A stretch of 64,000 nucleotides of DNA from Laccaria trichodermophora (Eukaryota; Basidiomycota; Agaricomycetes; Agaricales; Hydnangiaceae). Position numbers and translations under genes: made by a program. The stretch is from positions 164,845 to 228,844 of the forward strand of contig JACTVC010000043.1 in NCBI GenBank assembly GCA_018417955.1, read 5' to 3'. This document shows, piece after piece, positions 47,082 to 59,000 of this stretch. Position 1 is the first letter of the stretch. Each line of letters opens with the position of its first letter. Below the pieces are notes generated by a model. That model did no database searches. It saw only the letters and a list, made by a program, of their open reading frames with translations, and was not told the origin of the DNA.

Positions 47082-50000
47082 ATATATTATAATAACAACA
47101 ACAAATATTGGAATCCATTGGAATCTCTCGGAATCTGTTGGAATTTGACTGGAATATACTTTCCATTGGAATTCCATGGAATCTGGTTGGAATTCCAATG
47201 GATTCCAATGGAAACTGTTCCGGGAGGCTCCCGGATTCCGACCATTTCCACCGGATTCCGTCGGATTCCATTGGAATTTCCATGGAATTGGAAACCAGAA
47301 TGGCTGAGGCTCCAGCCAACTAGTTTCCGTCGGAATTCCATGGAATTCCGACATTCCGCTTGGAATCCGCCGGATTCCGCCGGAACTCATGGGGGATGGT
47401 AAAGACCTCCGAAGCAGAGACAAAAGATGGGGAAAAATATTTGAAACGAGCATTCAATACTCAAGCATGTGAACAATTGAATGGGTGGATTGGGGGATTT
47501 GATTCTATTTTGAAAAGGATGACTGTTGATAATTTCAACTGGTTTTTGCATGCAATGTTGTTTTATCATACCTGATATGTTCTTGAGAAGATAAAAAAGA
47601 GGGAAGAAAAGATGAAAGAAGGGGATAATGGAGATGGTGATGATAGTGATGATGATGGTGGTAGTGATAATGATGTATAATTTTAGTAGATAAAAGCTCA
47701 AATTTTTGTACTATGTCAATCAATACAACAACAGACAATTTTAAGTGTAAGATGTTTATTCCACAAAGTCATTCCATATGGATTCCATATGGAGTCCATG
47801 TGGATTCCACTCTGTAAACAGTGTAAGATAAGTGTGGAATTATGATTCCATGAACTCATTCCATATGGAAAGTCCATGGAATCCACCCACCAAAAGTATG
47901 GAATCCATCAGGAAAGTCCATGGAATCCATCAGGAAAGTCATGGAATCCATGTGGAAAAAGTATGGAATCCATATGGAAAAACCATGGAATCCATCCCCC
48001 ATTCCATGGAATCCACCTGGAATTTCTGCAGTCCACCCCCCATTCCATGCATTCCATATGGAATAACCTGGGCAGGGTAAAGTACTGCGACTTCGTCATC
48101 TTGAACTCCTGCTGGTCAACCTCTGGCTTGAACTCTGCCAACTCTACAAGCATATTCTGCCGATAGTCCTCCAGCTCATCCTCTGAAAGGTTCTCCGTAA
48201 GGATCTTGTACATCTCTGAGGCCTGGGTAGACCACGAGCGACCGGCAGCTAAGACTAATCGATGAAGCCTGATAACCAAGACAAAGAAAAAAAATGTACT
48301 CTGTTTGGGATTGTAACTCTGGTGACGCAGGTACATTTGCCATACATCCCACCAGGACGGCTCACAAGAAAGGGAGACATTGAAGCCCCTTTTGCGTAGG
48401 ACAGACTTGGGTGTACGGCCCATGTTCTTGCAGTATTCCACGATGGTGTCTGCAAGCTCCTTGGCTTGATCCATTTCACGAACTGAGAAAGGCCCACGCT
48501 TAGCCTTTGGCGCAGGATTTGAATGTTTCTTTCCCAGTGCCTTTGTGCTAGCAACAGGGCGCGCATGAGGACTTTGGCTTGCACCCTCCACCTGATCCCT
48601 CATCGTCTCCTGAAGGCGTCCATGGAGGTGGCTTACTCTTCACCAGACGATGTAAAGTCTGTGTGAACTCCTCTCCTTCATCACATGCCTCGTTATTGTC
48701 TCCTGAAGGTCTTGGTGCAGGTCGTTTGCCCTTCACCAAACAACACCGAACGTGACTGTTTGTCTCTGGCGAAAGGTTCTTCAATGGGTTTTTCCCCTTG
48801 CTTTGACGATGCCGATCCTGCTCCTCTACTTCCTGCATTATCATCTCATCATTGGCCTCCTTCTCCTCAGTATCCATTACGTCGTGGCCAAGTCCCCGAT
48901 TCTTTCGAGCATGGTCAAGCTGAAGCTTTTCAGCCTTTCTGGACTGGCTGTAGTCACTTGGTGTCAACGAAGACTCTATATCTGCACCAGGTTCATCGTC
49001 TGGTATGCACTGCAACTGAGGGCATTGTTTGTTGTTTGGCATGGATGATGTGGGCAGGCTGGCCTCTGCATCGGGTTTACTCTGCCTCCTGGCCGCATTC
49101 TGCTTCGTGACCTGCCTCTGCTTCATGCTCTGGCTTAATTTCATTGCCTGACTCTGCTTCCTCTCCATTGCCTGGCTCTGCTCTGATGCCTGAATCTGCA
49201 CTCTCGCTGGACTCTGCTTTGTTGTCTTCGCTACACCCTACACTCCCTTCCGCTAAGCATTTGGCCCGACACCTGGCAACTCTCGTTGCTTCCTCCCACC
49301 ATTCCTCCACTTCACCAAGACGGTTCAATGCAGCGGGGGGATCTGTGGTGTAGCCTTTGGGGAGAGACTCCCATTGTTGAGTCACCTGATTGAACCAGGA
49401 AGTGAACTGGGTATACTGATGGGCAGGGTGAGCACCAGTGGCCTTCCAAATTCTCGAACAATGTCCAATGTAATCCCTTCCCCCCATGACTCTGCCAATA
49501 TGGCAGAAATATACGGTTACTGGATGTGGAAGGGAAGAGGCAAGAGGGAGGGGGAGCCTATCATCCTCTGGCATCATGGAATCGAAATCTTCATCGCTGG
49601 AAGTGGGATCAGGAGTCTTGGGTTTGCGATAGCGCAGTGTAGGATCAATGAAAGTAAGTGAAGGTACGTCTGGCCTGTGGCATAACGTGTAGAGACCATG
49701 CGAACGAGACACAGCCTGAGTGGGGCCAGAGATGGGTGAAGAGGGAAGAACCCCAGACGAATCATTTCTGAAATATTGTCAGAAACCACCCTTACTTAGA
49801 TCAATTTAAGTTACCTACATCGGAATGAAAGTTGATTTGATTGAAAATGTGCCCTCTGCTGGCAGGGAAACTCTGGCAGATGCAGCACTGTGAGTTATGT
49901 TGAACAAGATGGGGAAATTCGATGGAAACACACACTCACATCAATGTGGCCTGGACAGACAATGGCAGGCCAAAGCCAATCGACCCAGACAATCCCCTGT

Positions 50001-50970
50001 GCCAGAATATCAACGTCTTGTTCATCTGAATGCCTGACCAGCACTCACCTTCCCCCCGCACTGTCTGCATGATGTGCAGGTGGGGAGTTCTCGAAGTCTG
50101 AAGGCCGTTTTTTTGGGTCTCTGTTATAAAACAAGTCTTCCGCCGCTACAGCCAAATTATCAATGACTCTGTTGGCATTATGGTCAGTTGTACACCCGTG
50201 TAGTCCCAATGGCAGAGCAACCAACCGATTGCCACGCGATATAAGGTCCTGAGTGGGCGTGGCGTCTGGATCAGCCACATTAAGGACCCTGTATGTATAG
50301 ACGTTAGAGAGAACCATTGAAGAAGATAAATATTACAGATGTGGAAGCAGTGAACAAGGAGTCAACGCTGTACCTGAGTGAAATGACAAGGAGTCAAATT
50401 TCACTTGTGAGGACTCTCTGCAACAAGGAGTCAAACAGAGAGCCCTGACAAAGGGAAAGGAATGCACATTTGCTTGAGGCCGTATGTGCGGTATGACTTT
50501 GTCTGGGTGAGCTTTACCATAGCTGAGTTGGCCTCTGTCTCAGATGCTGCAACCTTCTCACCCATGCCGAGGTTGGAGTTACTGGCCTCCAAGTCCATCA
50601 TTCTAGGATACGATTTGAGTCAAAAAAGATCAGGTGAGAACTAGGAAAGCCATACTGGTTAATGTTGGCCTTTGGCGCTGCCGTTTGTCTGGGGCAATTG
50701 TGCTGAGTAGGTCCTAGTGCCGCATCCCTGGAACGTCCCAGAGACTGACTGGGTTCAGCATTGACAAGGGGCTTGTTGCCAGCCTCCAAGACAATGATCC
50801 TAGAGTTCAGGATGAGACTCACCCCCATCAATCACTATCAATTCCTCACCTGTTGATGTCCACCATTGGTGCGGACAAATTGGGGTCAGATTCACTAGGC
50901 GGAATTTTCTTAATGACCTTGGAATTGTTTCTACAGTTGAGTGCAAAAAGAATGAAGGTTGGTTCATTTT

Positions 50971-53900
50971 CACTAGTGGTAACCACTTCTTTTGATAAAT
51001 CTAAGCCATTGCCACATAAGCCATTGTGTATAATGCCACACCCTTCAATGAAAGGTTTCATTAAGTTCACATATCTTTCATTCATTAAAATGTCTTATGT
51101 TTTCATTTCATTTCAGTCCTCAGCCATTTCATTGACTGATCTCATAATCAATTTCATTACTATCTCCTTTGCCTCTCATTGAATTCTGGAAGCCTTTTTC
51201 ATTCCCATACCTTGGTAGATTTCATTATAGATTTCATATCTATTTCCTGCTGCTTTCAATGAAATTTTCATTCTTATAGCTTGAGGATTTCATTGTGAAT
51301 TTCATAATCATTCTCTGGCTCTTTCAATGAAAATGTCATTCCATACCTCAGTAAATTTCATTCTTTATTTCATATCTATTCACTACTGCTTTCATTGGAT
51401 TTTTCATTCTTTTAGCTTGGGAATTTCATTGTAAATTTCATATTTATTCCCTGGCTCTGTCAATGAAAATTTCATTCCCATACCTTAGAATATTTCATTG
51501 TAAATTTCATATCTATTTCCTGCGACTTTCAATGAAATTTCATTCTTGTAGCTTGGGGATTTTATTGTAAATTTCATATTTGTTCTCTGGCCCTTTCAAT
51601 GAAAATTTCATTGCCATACCTTAGAATATTTCATTGTGAATTTCATATCTATTGCCTGCCACTTTCAATGAATTTTTCATTCCTGTAGCTTATAATGATG
51701 TCGCATGTCAGGGTTCATTGGGTGGTCACATGACTAAATACCAAAAATGGTCAAAAACAGAATTTGTAGCCCTACATTGTAGCTTCCCAAATCTGTTTGA
51801 ATTGTATTATAAAGTGCTCCTGTTGTGGAGATGTGAGATGAAAGATTTTCTCATCGCTGGCTTTTTTCAACCTTTTTGCATTTTTCTCCATGAAAACAAC
51901 ACCAAACAACATAATTTCAACACATTCAGGAAATTTAAAGAGAGGGCTACAATTATTGTATTGTGGGAAAAATGACCAAAAAAGGAAGGTGCATGCCCTA
52001 AAAGGGACATTCACATGGACAGACAGCCACTAGACTATAAAAGTCAGTTATAGACTACAAAGTTTACTGATGGACTACAAGAGTTTGTATTCTCCGCTTT
52101 TTTCAGTAAAAAAGTTTGTAGTGTCCTTAGAAAAGCTTGTAGTGTCCACCATTTCCATTAGAATATTTGTAGTGTCCGCTTTTTCCATCACAAAAACTTG
52201 TTGTGTCTGCTTTTTTCATTTAGAAAAGTTGTAGTATCCGCATTTTAAGACTACAAAGAGTTGTAGTGTCTGCTTTTTTCATTAGAAAAGTTGTAGTGTC
52301 CGCTTTTTAAGACTACAAAGAGTTGTAGTGTCTGCTTTTTTCATTAGAAAAGTTGTAGTGTCCGCTTTTTAAGACTACAAAGAGTTGTAGTGTCTGCTTT
52401 TTTCATGAGAACAGTTTGTAGTGTCCACTTTTTGAGACTACAAAATTTGTAGTGTCCACATTTTTCATTGGAACAGTTTGTAGTGTCTTCTGCTTTCTGA
52501 CATATCATTTGCAGTGTCCACATTGTACAAAGGTTTGTAGTGTCCGCTTTTTGAGACTAAAAAAATTTGTAGTCTGCTTTCTGACATATAGTTTGCAGTG
52601 TCCTTGACTATGAATAGGTTCATGAAGATATAGACAGAGGGTTGATTTGACTTGACATTTTCCATTTCTGCATCATAGGTGTTGACATCCTGCCCAGGGT
52701 TGTCTTTTACATCAGGGAAGGTTTTCATATCACAACCTACTATCCAATCTCTGACAATGTCCTATTTATTCAGTAGCTCCAGTTCTATGTCTGACTACAG
52801 CCATCCCTCACAACATCCAGCTTGGAAGCTATAAATTCTCTGTCACATGTGTGCAGTGGATCATGTCTTTCAATATCATGATGGGTTGTAACTTTCCAGG
52901 CCTTCATCATAGCCAGTCTTGACTTTTGAGAGAATTCATTCAAAGGTACCATGAATGAACAATAAAGGGTACTTAGTTAGGTCTTCTGTCTTTGCCCTGT
53001 TTATCAATGCTCATCCAGAATTGAGGTGAAAGACAACCTGGGAGTCTGTTGTCCTTTTTCACCATGACCTGCATTGCTAAATGTAATAAAGCCTTTGAGG
53101 ACCAATCAGCCCACCTGTGCAGCATTGTACACATCAAAGAATCATTTTAAAGTTGAATTTGCTTGAAAAGAGGACAGTACTTGATAATACCAAAAGAATG
53201 GACAGCTTCTTCTGACATGAAAGCCAACCTTGGGCATGATGTCAAAAGACAATGCAAACTATATGTCAGGAAGAGTTGACTACACACTTTTGTAGTCTCA
53301 AGAAGTGGACACTACAAACTTTGTATTGAAAAAAGCGGACACTACAAACTTTTAGAGTCTCAAAAAGCGGACACTACAAGGTTTCTAATGAAAAAAGCGG
53401 ACACTACAAACCTTTGTACAATGTGGACACTGCAAATGATATGTCAGAAAGCAGAAGACACTACAAACTGTTCCAATGAAAAATGTGGACACTACAAATT
53501 TTGTAGTCTCAAAAAGCGGACACTACAAACTGTTCTCATGAAAAAAGCAGACACTACAACTCTTTGTAGTCTTAAAAAGCGGACACTACAACTTTTCTAA
53601 TGAAAAAAGCAGACACTACAACTCTTTGTAGTCTTAAAAAGCGGACACTACAACTTTTCTAATGAAGAAAGCAGACACTACAACTCTTTGTAGTCTTAAA
53701 AAGCAGATACTACAACTTTTCTAAATGAAAAAAGCGGACACTACAAACTGTTTCTAATGAAAAAAGCAGACACAACAAATTTTTGTGATGGAAAAAGCGG
53801 ACACTACAAATATTCTAATGGAAATGGTGGACACTACAAGCTTTTCTAAGGACACTACAAACTTTTTTACTGAAAAAAGCGGAGAATACAAACTCTTGTA

Positions 53901-54952
53901 GTCCATCAGTAAACTTTGTAGTCTATAACTGACTTTTATAGTCTAGTGGCTGTCTGTCCATGTGAATGTCCCTTTTAGGGCATGCACCTTCCTTTTTTGG
54001 TCATTTTTCCCACAATACAATAATTGTAGCCCTCTCTTTAAATTTCCTGAATGTGTTGAAATTATGTTGTTTGGTGTTGTTTTCATGGAGAAAAATGCAA
54101 AAAGGTTGAAAAAAGCCAGCGATGAGAAAATCTTTCATCTCACATCTCCACAACAGGAGCACTTTATAATACAATTCAAACAGATTTGGGAAGCTACAAT
54201 GTAGGGCTACAAATTCTGTTTTTGACCATTTTTGGTATTTAGTCATGTGACCACCCAATGAACCCTGACATGCGACATCATTATAAGCTACAGGAATGAA
54301 AAATTCATTGAAAGTGGCAGGCAATAGATATGAAATTCACAATGAAATATTCTAAGGTATGGCAATGAAATTTTCATTGAAAGGGCCAGAGAACAAATAT
54401 GAAATTTACAATAAAATCCCCAAGCTACAAGAATGAAATTTCATTGAAAGTCGCAGGAAATAGATATGAAATTTACAATGAAATATTCTAAGGTATGGGA
54501 ATGAAATTTTCATTGACAGAGCCAGGGAATAAATATGAAATTTACAATGAAATTCCCAAGCTAAAAGAATGAAAAATCCAATGAAAGCAGTAGTGAATAG
54601 ATATGAAATAAAGAATGAAATTTACTGAGGTATGGAATGACATTTTCATTGAAAGAGCCAGAGAATGATTATGAAATTCACAATGAAATCCTCAAGCTAT
54701 AAGAATGAAAATTTCATTGAAAGCAGCAGGAAATAGATATGAAATCTATAATGAAATCTACCAAGGTATGGGAATGAAAAAGGCTTCCACAACATAATGA
54801 AAGCCAATTGGAATGGTAATGAAATCCTAAGACACTTTAATGAATGAAAGATGTGTGAACTTAATGAAACCTTTCATTGAAGGGTGTGGCATTATACACA
54901 ATGGCTTATGTGGCAATGGCTTAGATTTATCATAAAAGTGGTTACCACCAGC
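50971..54952. mobile_element. 4 kb hairpin (foldback) element with TTTCATTG and ACTACAAA repeats
   Basis: The left end CACTAGTGGTAACCACTT and right end GTGGTTACCACCAGC are inverted. Flanks TTCATTTT (50963-50970) and CTCATTTT (54953-54960) suggest an 8-bp TSD with one mismatch. Left and right halves are mirror copies: identical 107-codon frames at 51652-51975 (plus) and 54001-54324 (minus) show arms over 1.6 kb with almost no divergence. The layout is TTTCATTG repeats, conserved core with GGTCACATGACTAAATACC, GTAGTGTCCGCTTTTT / AAGACTACAAA repeats, and a 0.65 kb centre. Same family as 13569-16795. Confidence 0.85.
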
Positions 54953-55371
54953 CTCATTTTTCTGGTTCTTTCTAAGAATCTATTGTACCTCAAATGTATT
55001 TGTGTATTCTTTTACATTATGTAGTTGTGTTACACTTCCCTTGGTATGGACTAATTTCAGTGAAAGCTGGAGCCTTGAGAAGGTTTTTATTCTAGAGGCC
55101 ATTTTTGGTATCTGAAAAGAAAAATATGCGCTAACTGGGGAGGTAGCCAGAACATACCTATGGTCAACCTGAATGAGCTTATCAAAGAATTAGTTAAAAA
55201 TACTGAGCGGTTATGCTTGTAGAGCCTCCAGAAAATGGTCATTTTGTGCCATTTTGGTCATTTTTGGGAGGACTTTACTCTCCCCCACAGATTCCATGTG
55301 GACTCCAGATGGACTCCATGGATCCACCTGGAGTCCAGGTGGATTTTAGACAATTTTTTTTTGCTGGTAAC

Positions 55372-55595
55372 TGTAATCCTGGATTACAAATATTTGCGAT
55401 TGTTTGACCCGGCTCGATACTTCTCTTCCATACGCTCTTGCTTCTTTCCTTAGAACCATCATCACCTTTTCCTTCCCTCTTCATACCCTACGTTCTCCTC
55501 TCTTATTCCCTCAGAAATATACACCCGGTTAATTTCTGTGAGTGCCTCTAAGCGATCTTTAGTGTTTTCTATCCCCTTCAGGGGATAGTTTTCCA
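55372..55595 (+). repeat. 5' LTR of the intact gypsy
   Basis: Starts TGTAATCCTGGATTACAAAT and ends GGGGATAGTTTTCCA. It matches the 3' LTR except at about 55410. Confidence 0.95.
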
Positions 55596-56067
55596 CTTTT
55601 TTTGAAATTACACCTCGGTTGTAGGTTCTGACACTTCCCTTGACGGTTAGGTACCATTCTCGAGGGTATCGCTCGAGTTGGACCCTACTGGCGTTCAAAC
55701 GCGTGTCGACTTGCATTTTGCTCGCGCATATACGTGCATATACGTCCCCACCACCCTCCTTGCTGTTACTGGCGCATATACGCGCATTTACTCTGAACGG
55801 TCCTGAACGACTCCCCACGTATCAACAATCTCGACCGCCTGCGTAACAACGCTGGAAATCCCTCGTTTTACACGCGCCTCTGCCCTGACGCAACAACTTC
55901 CAATTCTCGAAGGGCTAGCGCCTACATCGCACCCACGTAACAACCGTCAATCGTCCGTAACCACACATCCGCATTCCGTCCCTCTGCCGTCAAGCCCTCC
56001 CTCATCCTTTATCCTTTCATCAGACTCTTCCGAGGACGATTATCAGACACCTATTACATCCAACGAT

Positions 56068-59000
56068 ATGACCACCCTTGCCACAGTCGAACCTACGAGC
56101 GGCAAAGCCCCAGTTCTTACCGCTGGTGACTTAACTCCAGCCGTAGCAATGGACTTCGAAAACGCCGCTCTGGATTTCTTCGTTGCCAAGTCCGTCCCCG
56201 CTGACAAGCAGGTCTCTCTTATCCTGCCCGGCATCAAGGATATCCGCATTCGTGATTGGATCACAGCAGACCGTGCACGCATTTCCGTCCTACCATTCTC
56301 CGATTTCATCAAAGAGCTCCGTCTGAACTATCTTCAGAGTGACTGGGAAGACCAGATCCGGAACCAGATCCTCACATCGACCCTTGCCAATTCCCGTAAA
56401 TCATTCTGGAATTGGTCCCAACAACTTTTAAGCCTGAACTGTCTCCTTCGTAACACCCCTTCTGCCCTTGACGACAACGCTCTCTGTAACCACCTCGAAG
56501 CACACTTAGACGACGAACTCAAGGAGAAGGTCAAACACAGCGACGCTCGGAACGACAAAGTGTTCAAATCCTGGGTCACCGCCGTCCGTGTTCTCGACGA
56601 GGCTCGTACTACGGAAAACAAATGGCAACTTGAACTCATTGAGGGCGCTCTCCAATGCCAGGCCAAACGTCAAGCAACTGACGCCAACGCCCTTCGTGGT
56701 CCATCCCGCCGCGGGAATACCACATCCTCTTCATCCACAAATACCACAAACACCAACCATCTCGCCCCTCTCACTGAGGGAGAACGCGCCTTGCTCAACG
56801 AGCATGACGGTTGCACGAAATGTCGTCGGTTCTATTGCGGACACCGTTCTCACAACTGCGGGCTGGGATTCCCTTCGCCCAAGGGATACAAGACGCTTAC
56901 GTTGACGGACGCTCTAGCGGCCAAAAAGTCAAAAGCAACCTCTTCTAAACCGACCAAAGCTGTCTCCGCTACCATCGCCGCCGTTGACTCGGATGACGAG
57001 GACACTCCGACTGCCGCCGCTGTCCTTCCAGTTTCACCAGGAGCGTACTCTTCAGACTCTGAGGAGGCCGCTGACGTCTCCCGTCGTGACGTGAGTGCTC
57101 CACTGCGTGCTAAGCACTTATTCTGGAATTGTCAGATCCACGGACTGATTGATGATTTTCCAGTGAAAGTCAAAGCACTCATAGACAACGGCGCACATCT
57201 TGTTCTCATCCGCCCCGAACTTGTTGCTGAACTTGGTTTGAAGAAATATCGTCTCCGTACACCAGAAATCGTCGATGTCGCGTTGAAAAACGATGACGCA
57301 AAACTTAGATGCGAACTTTCAGAATACGTCAAGCTCTCTTTCACTTCCTTAGACTCTCAATGGACTTCGCGTAAAGTTAAAGCTATCATCGCTCCGGGCC
57401 TTTGTGCCGCTGTAATACTTGGACTCCCTTTTCTCGAGCACAACTCCATTGTAACAGATCACAGCAGTCGTACTTGTATCGATAAAAAAACAAATTATGA
57501 TCTTTTGAACACCCCTCCTTGTACTCCACCCCCTCCCCCCAAACCTCGGTTACGTGAACAGATTAAGATAACAAAGGCTGATAAAAAGGTCACTTTAGCC
57601 GAATTGATGTTAACGTGTCACGAACGCAGAAGGGCGGGGAAGGACATACCAGAAACAGTTGAACCTTTCGATGTCGCCGGCGCCGTACGCGATCACGTAG
57701 AAATTCTGGCAGCAGAAGACGCTTTGCGTAAACGTGAAAAACGTATTAAATCTAAGTTTAAAGAAATATTTGAACCAATCCCACACATTGATGAACTACC
57801 CACCGACATTGTAGCGGAAATTCATCTAAAAAATGCAGAGAAAACAATTAAAACACGATCATATCCTTCACCTCGAAAATATAAAGAGGCGTGGCAGATT
57901 CTTATTCAACAACACCTGGATGCAGGCAGAATTCGTCCCTCTTCCTCTCCATGTGCTTCACCGGCCTTCATAGTACCTAAGGCCAACCCAAACGTACTAC
58001 CACGCTGGGTAAATGATTATCGACAACTTAATGAAAATACAGTCACCGATTGTCACCCACTACCTCGGATTGATGATATACTCAGTGATTGCGCCAAAGG
58101 AAAAATTTGGGCAACTATAGATATGACAAATAGTTTTTTCCAAACGCGCATGCACCCCCACCACATACCCCTCACAGCTGTCACGACACCTCTTGGACTC
58201 TATGAATGGCTAGTGATGCCAATGGGATTGAAAAATGCTCCGGCAATACACCAGCGACGAGTGACTCTCGCGTTGCGCCCATACCTCGGCAAAATCTGTC
58301 ACATCTACCTTGACGACATTGTCATCTGGTCTAACACTATTGAAGAACACGAGAAGAATGTGTCTACAATATTACAAGCATTGCGCGACGCGCGCTTGTA
58401 CATCAACCCTGAAAAGACACACCTCTTCTGTCTCGAAATAGTCTTCTTAGGACACCACATCAGCATGCGTGGCATTGAAGCGGATACAAAGAAAGCCGAT
58501 CGTATCGTCGCGTGGCCAATCCCGAAATCAGCAACAGACGTGCGCGCCTTTCTGGGTTTGGTCTGTTACTTATCTGCTTTCCTCCCATCGCTTGCAGAGC
58601 ACACAGGCATTCTAACTGAACTGACAACGAAGGATTCAGAAAAGAATTTCCCGCCCTGGACTGCACACTACCAATCAGCCTTTGACAGCGTGAAATCTAT
58701 TGTAACCAGTCGAGAGTGCCTGACTACGATCGACTTATCGAAACTCCCTGAATACAAGATCTTTGTCACTACAGATGCCAGCAACAAATGCTCCGGCGCC
58801 GTACTTTCTTTCGGCACTGATTGGGAGAGCGCAAGACCTGTCGCCTTTGATTCCATGACCTTTAAAGGTGCGGAATTAAATTACCCCGTTCATGAAAAAG
58901 AACTACTTGCCGTTATTCGTGCCTTGAAAAAATGGTGGGTGGACCTCTTGGGTTCCCCATTTTTCATCTACACAGATCATAAAACCCTAGAGAATTTTAC

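Larger units (their letters stand above)
45286..47409. mobile_element. Element C: non-autonomous KDZ-type element inside the KDZ transposase gene
   Basis: The left end is CAGTACTTTACCCTCCCCCA and the right end GGGGGATGGTAAAGACCTC. TSDs are TGAAGCAG (45278-45285) and CGAAGCAG (47410-47417), 7 of 8 matching. Excision joins LVIEA to ETKDGEKYLKRAFNT. It is a very close inverted copy of element B, with the same 32-bp array, polypyrimidine and GAC-rich blocks and tRNA-like cassette. Confidence 0.93.
43445..47680 (+). pseudogene. CxC5/CxC6 KDZ-associated transposase of element E, disrupted
   Basis: A start at ATG 43445 (MQNEQAFPDISFKVFNEIIT) is chosen because it follows gene 1 and fits the family N-terminus. 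The CxC5 cysteine cluster reads CPPSNVCSDVKC and CSSCKTHYF. GTYSFHASVAAYAEFWTNSY, HTCSECTQE and the CxC6 cluster (CAFDNCT, FCQTHE, CHVKDCQ, CHEH) follow, then FSPKRYYCVETIVAPCGVV and NTQACEQLNGWIGGFDSILK. The frame has TGA stops at 43922-43924 and 47573-47575; the second cuts off an acidic tail ending at 47680. Near 45135 the frame shifts and a conserved block expected between ESTR and NGSWDEW seems deleted. Element C is inserted after LVIEA. KDZ proteins are DDE-type transposases of fungi; this copy is dead. Confidence 0.85.
39821..48087. mobile_element. Element E: 8.3 kb coding KDZ-type transposon
   Basis: The left end is GAGGTCTTTACCCTGCCCGG and the right end CCTGGGCAGGGTAAAGTACTG. Perfect TSDs CGACTTCG lie at 39813-39820 and 48088-48095 inside a host exon. 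Subterminal CCATATGGAATCCATGG repeats lie inside both ends and a tRNA-like cassette (minus) lies near the GAGGTC end. Two plus-strand genes follow: an acidic/Ser-rich ORF and a CxC5/CxC6 transposase. Element C (2124 bp) is nested in the transposase, so E proper is about 6.1 kb. It has the same ends, TSD size and layout as A-D and F, and is the only copy with a transposase, so it is the likely representative of the autonomous form. Confidence 0.92.

Noticed and set aside
51652..54324. Identical 107-codon frames in the second hairpin as genes
   Set aside because: Again arm copies of one non-coding core; the equivalent core in the other hairpins is not open in the same frame.
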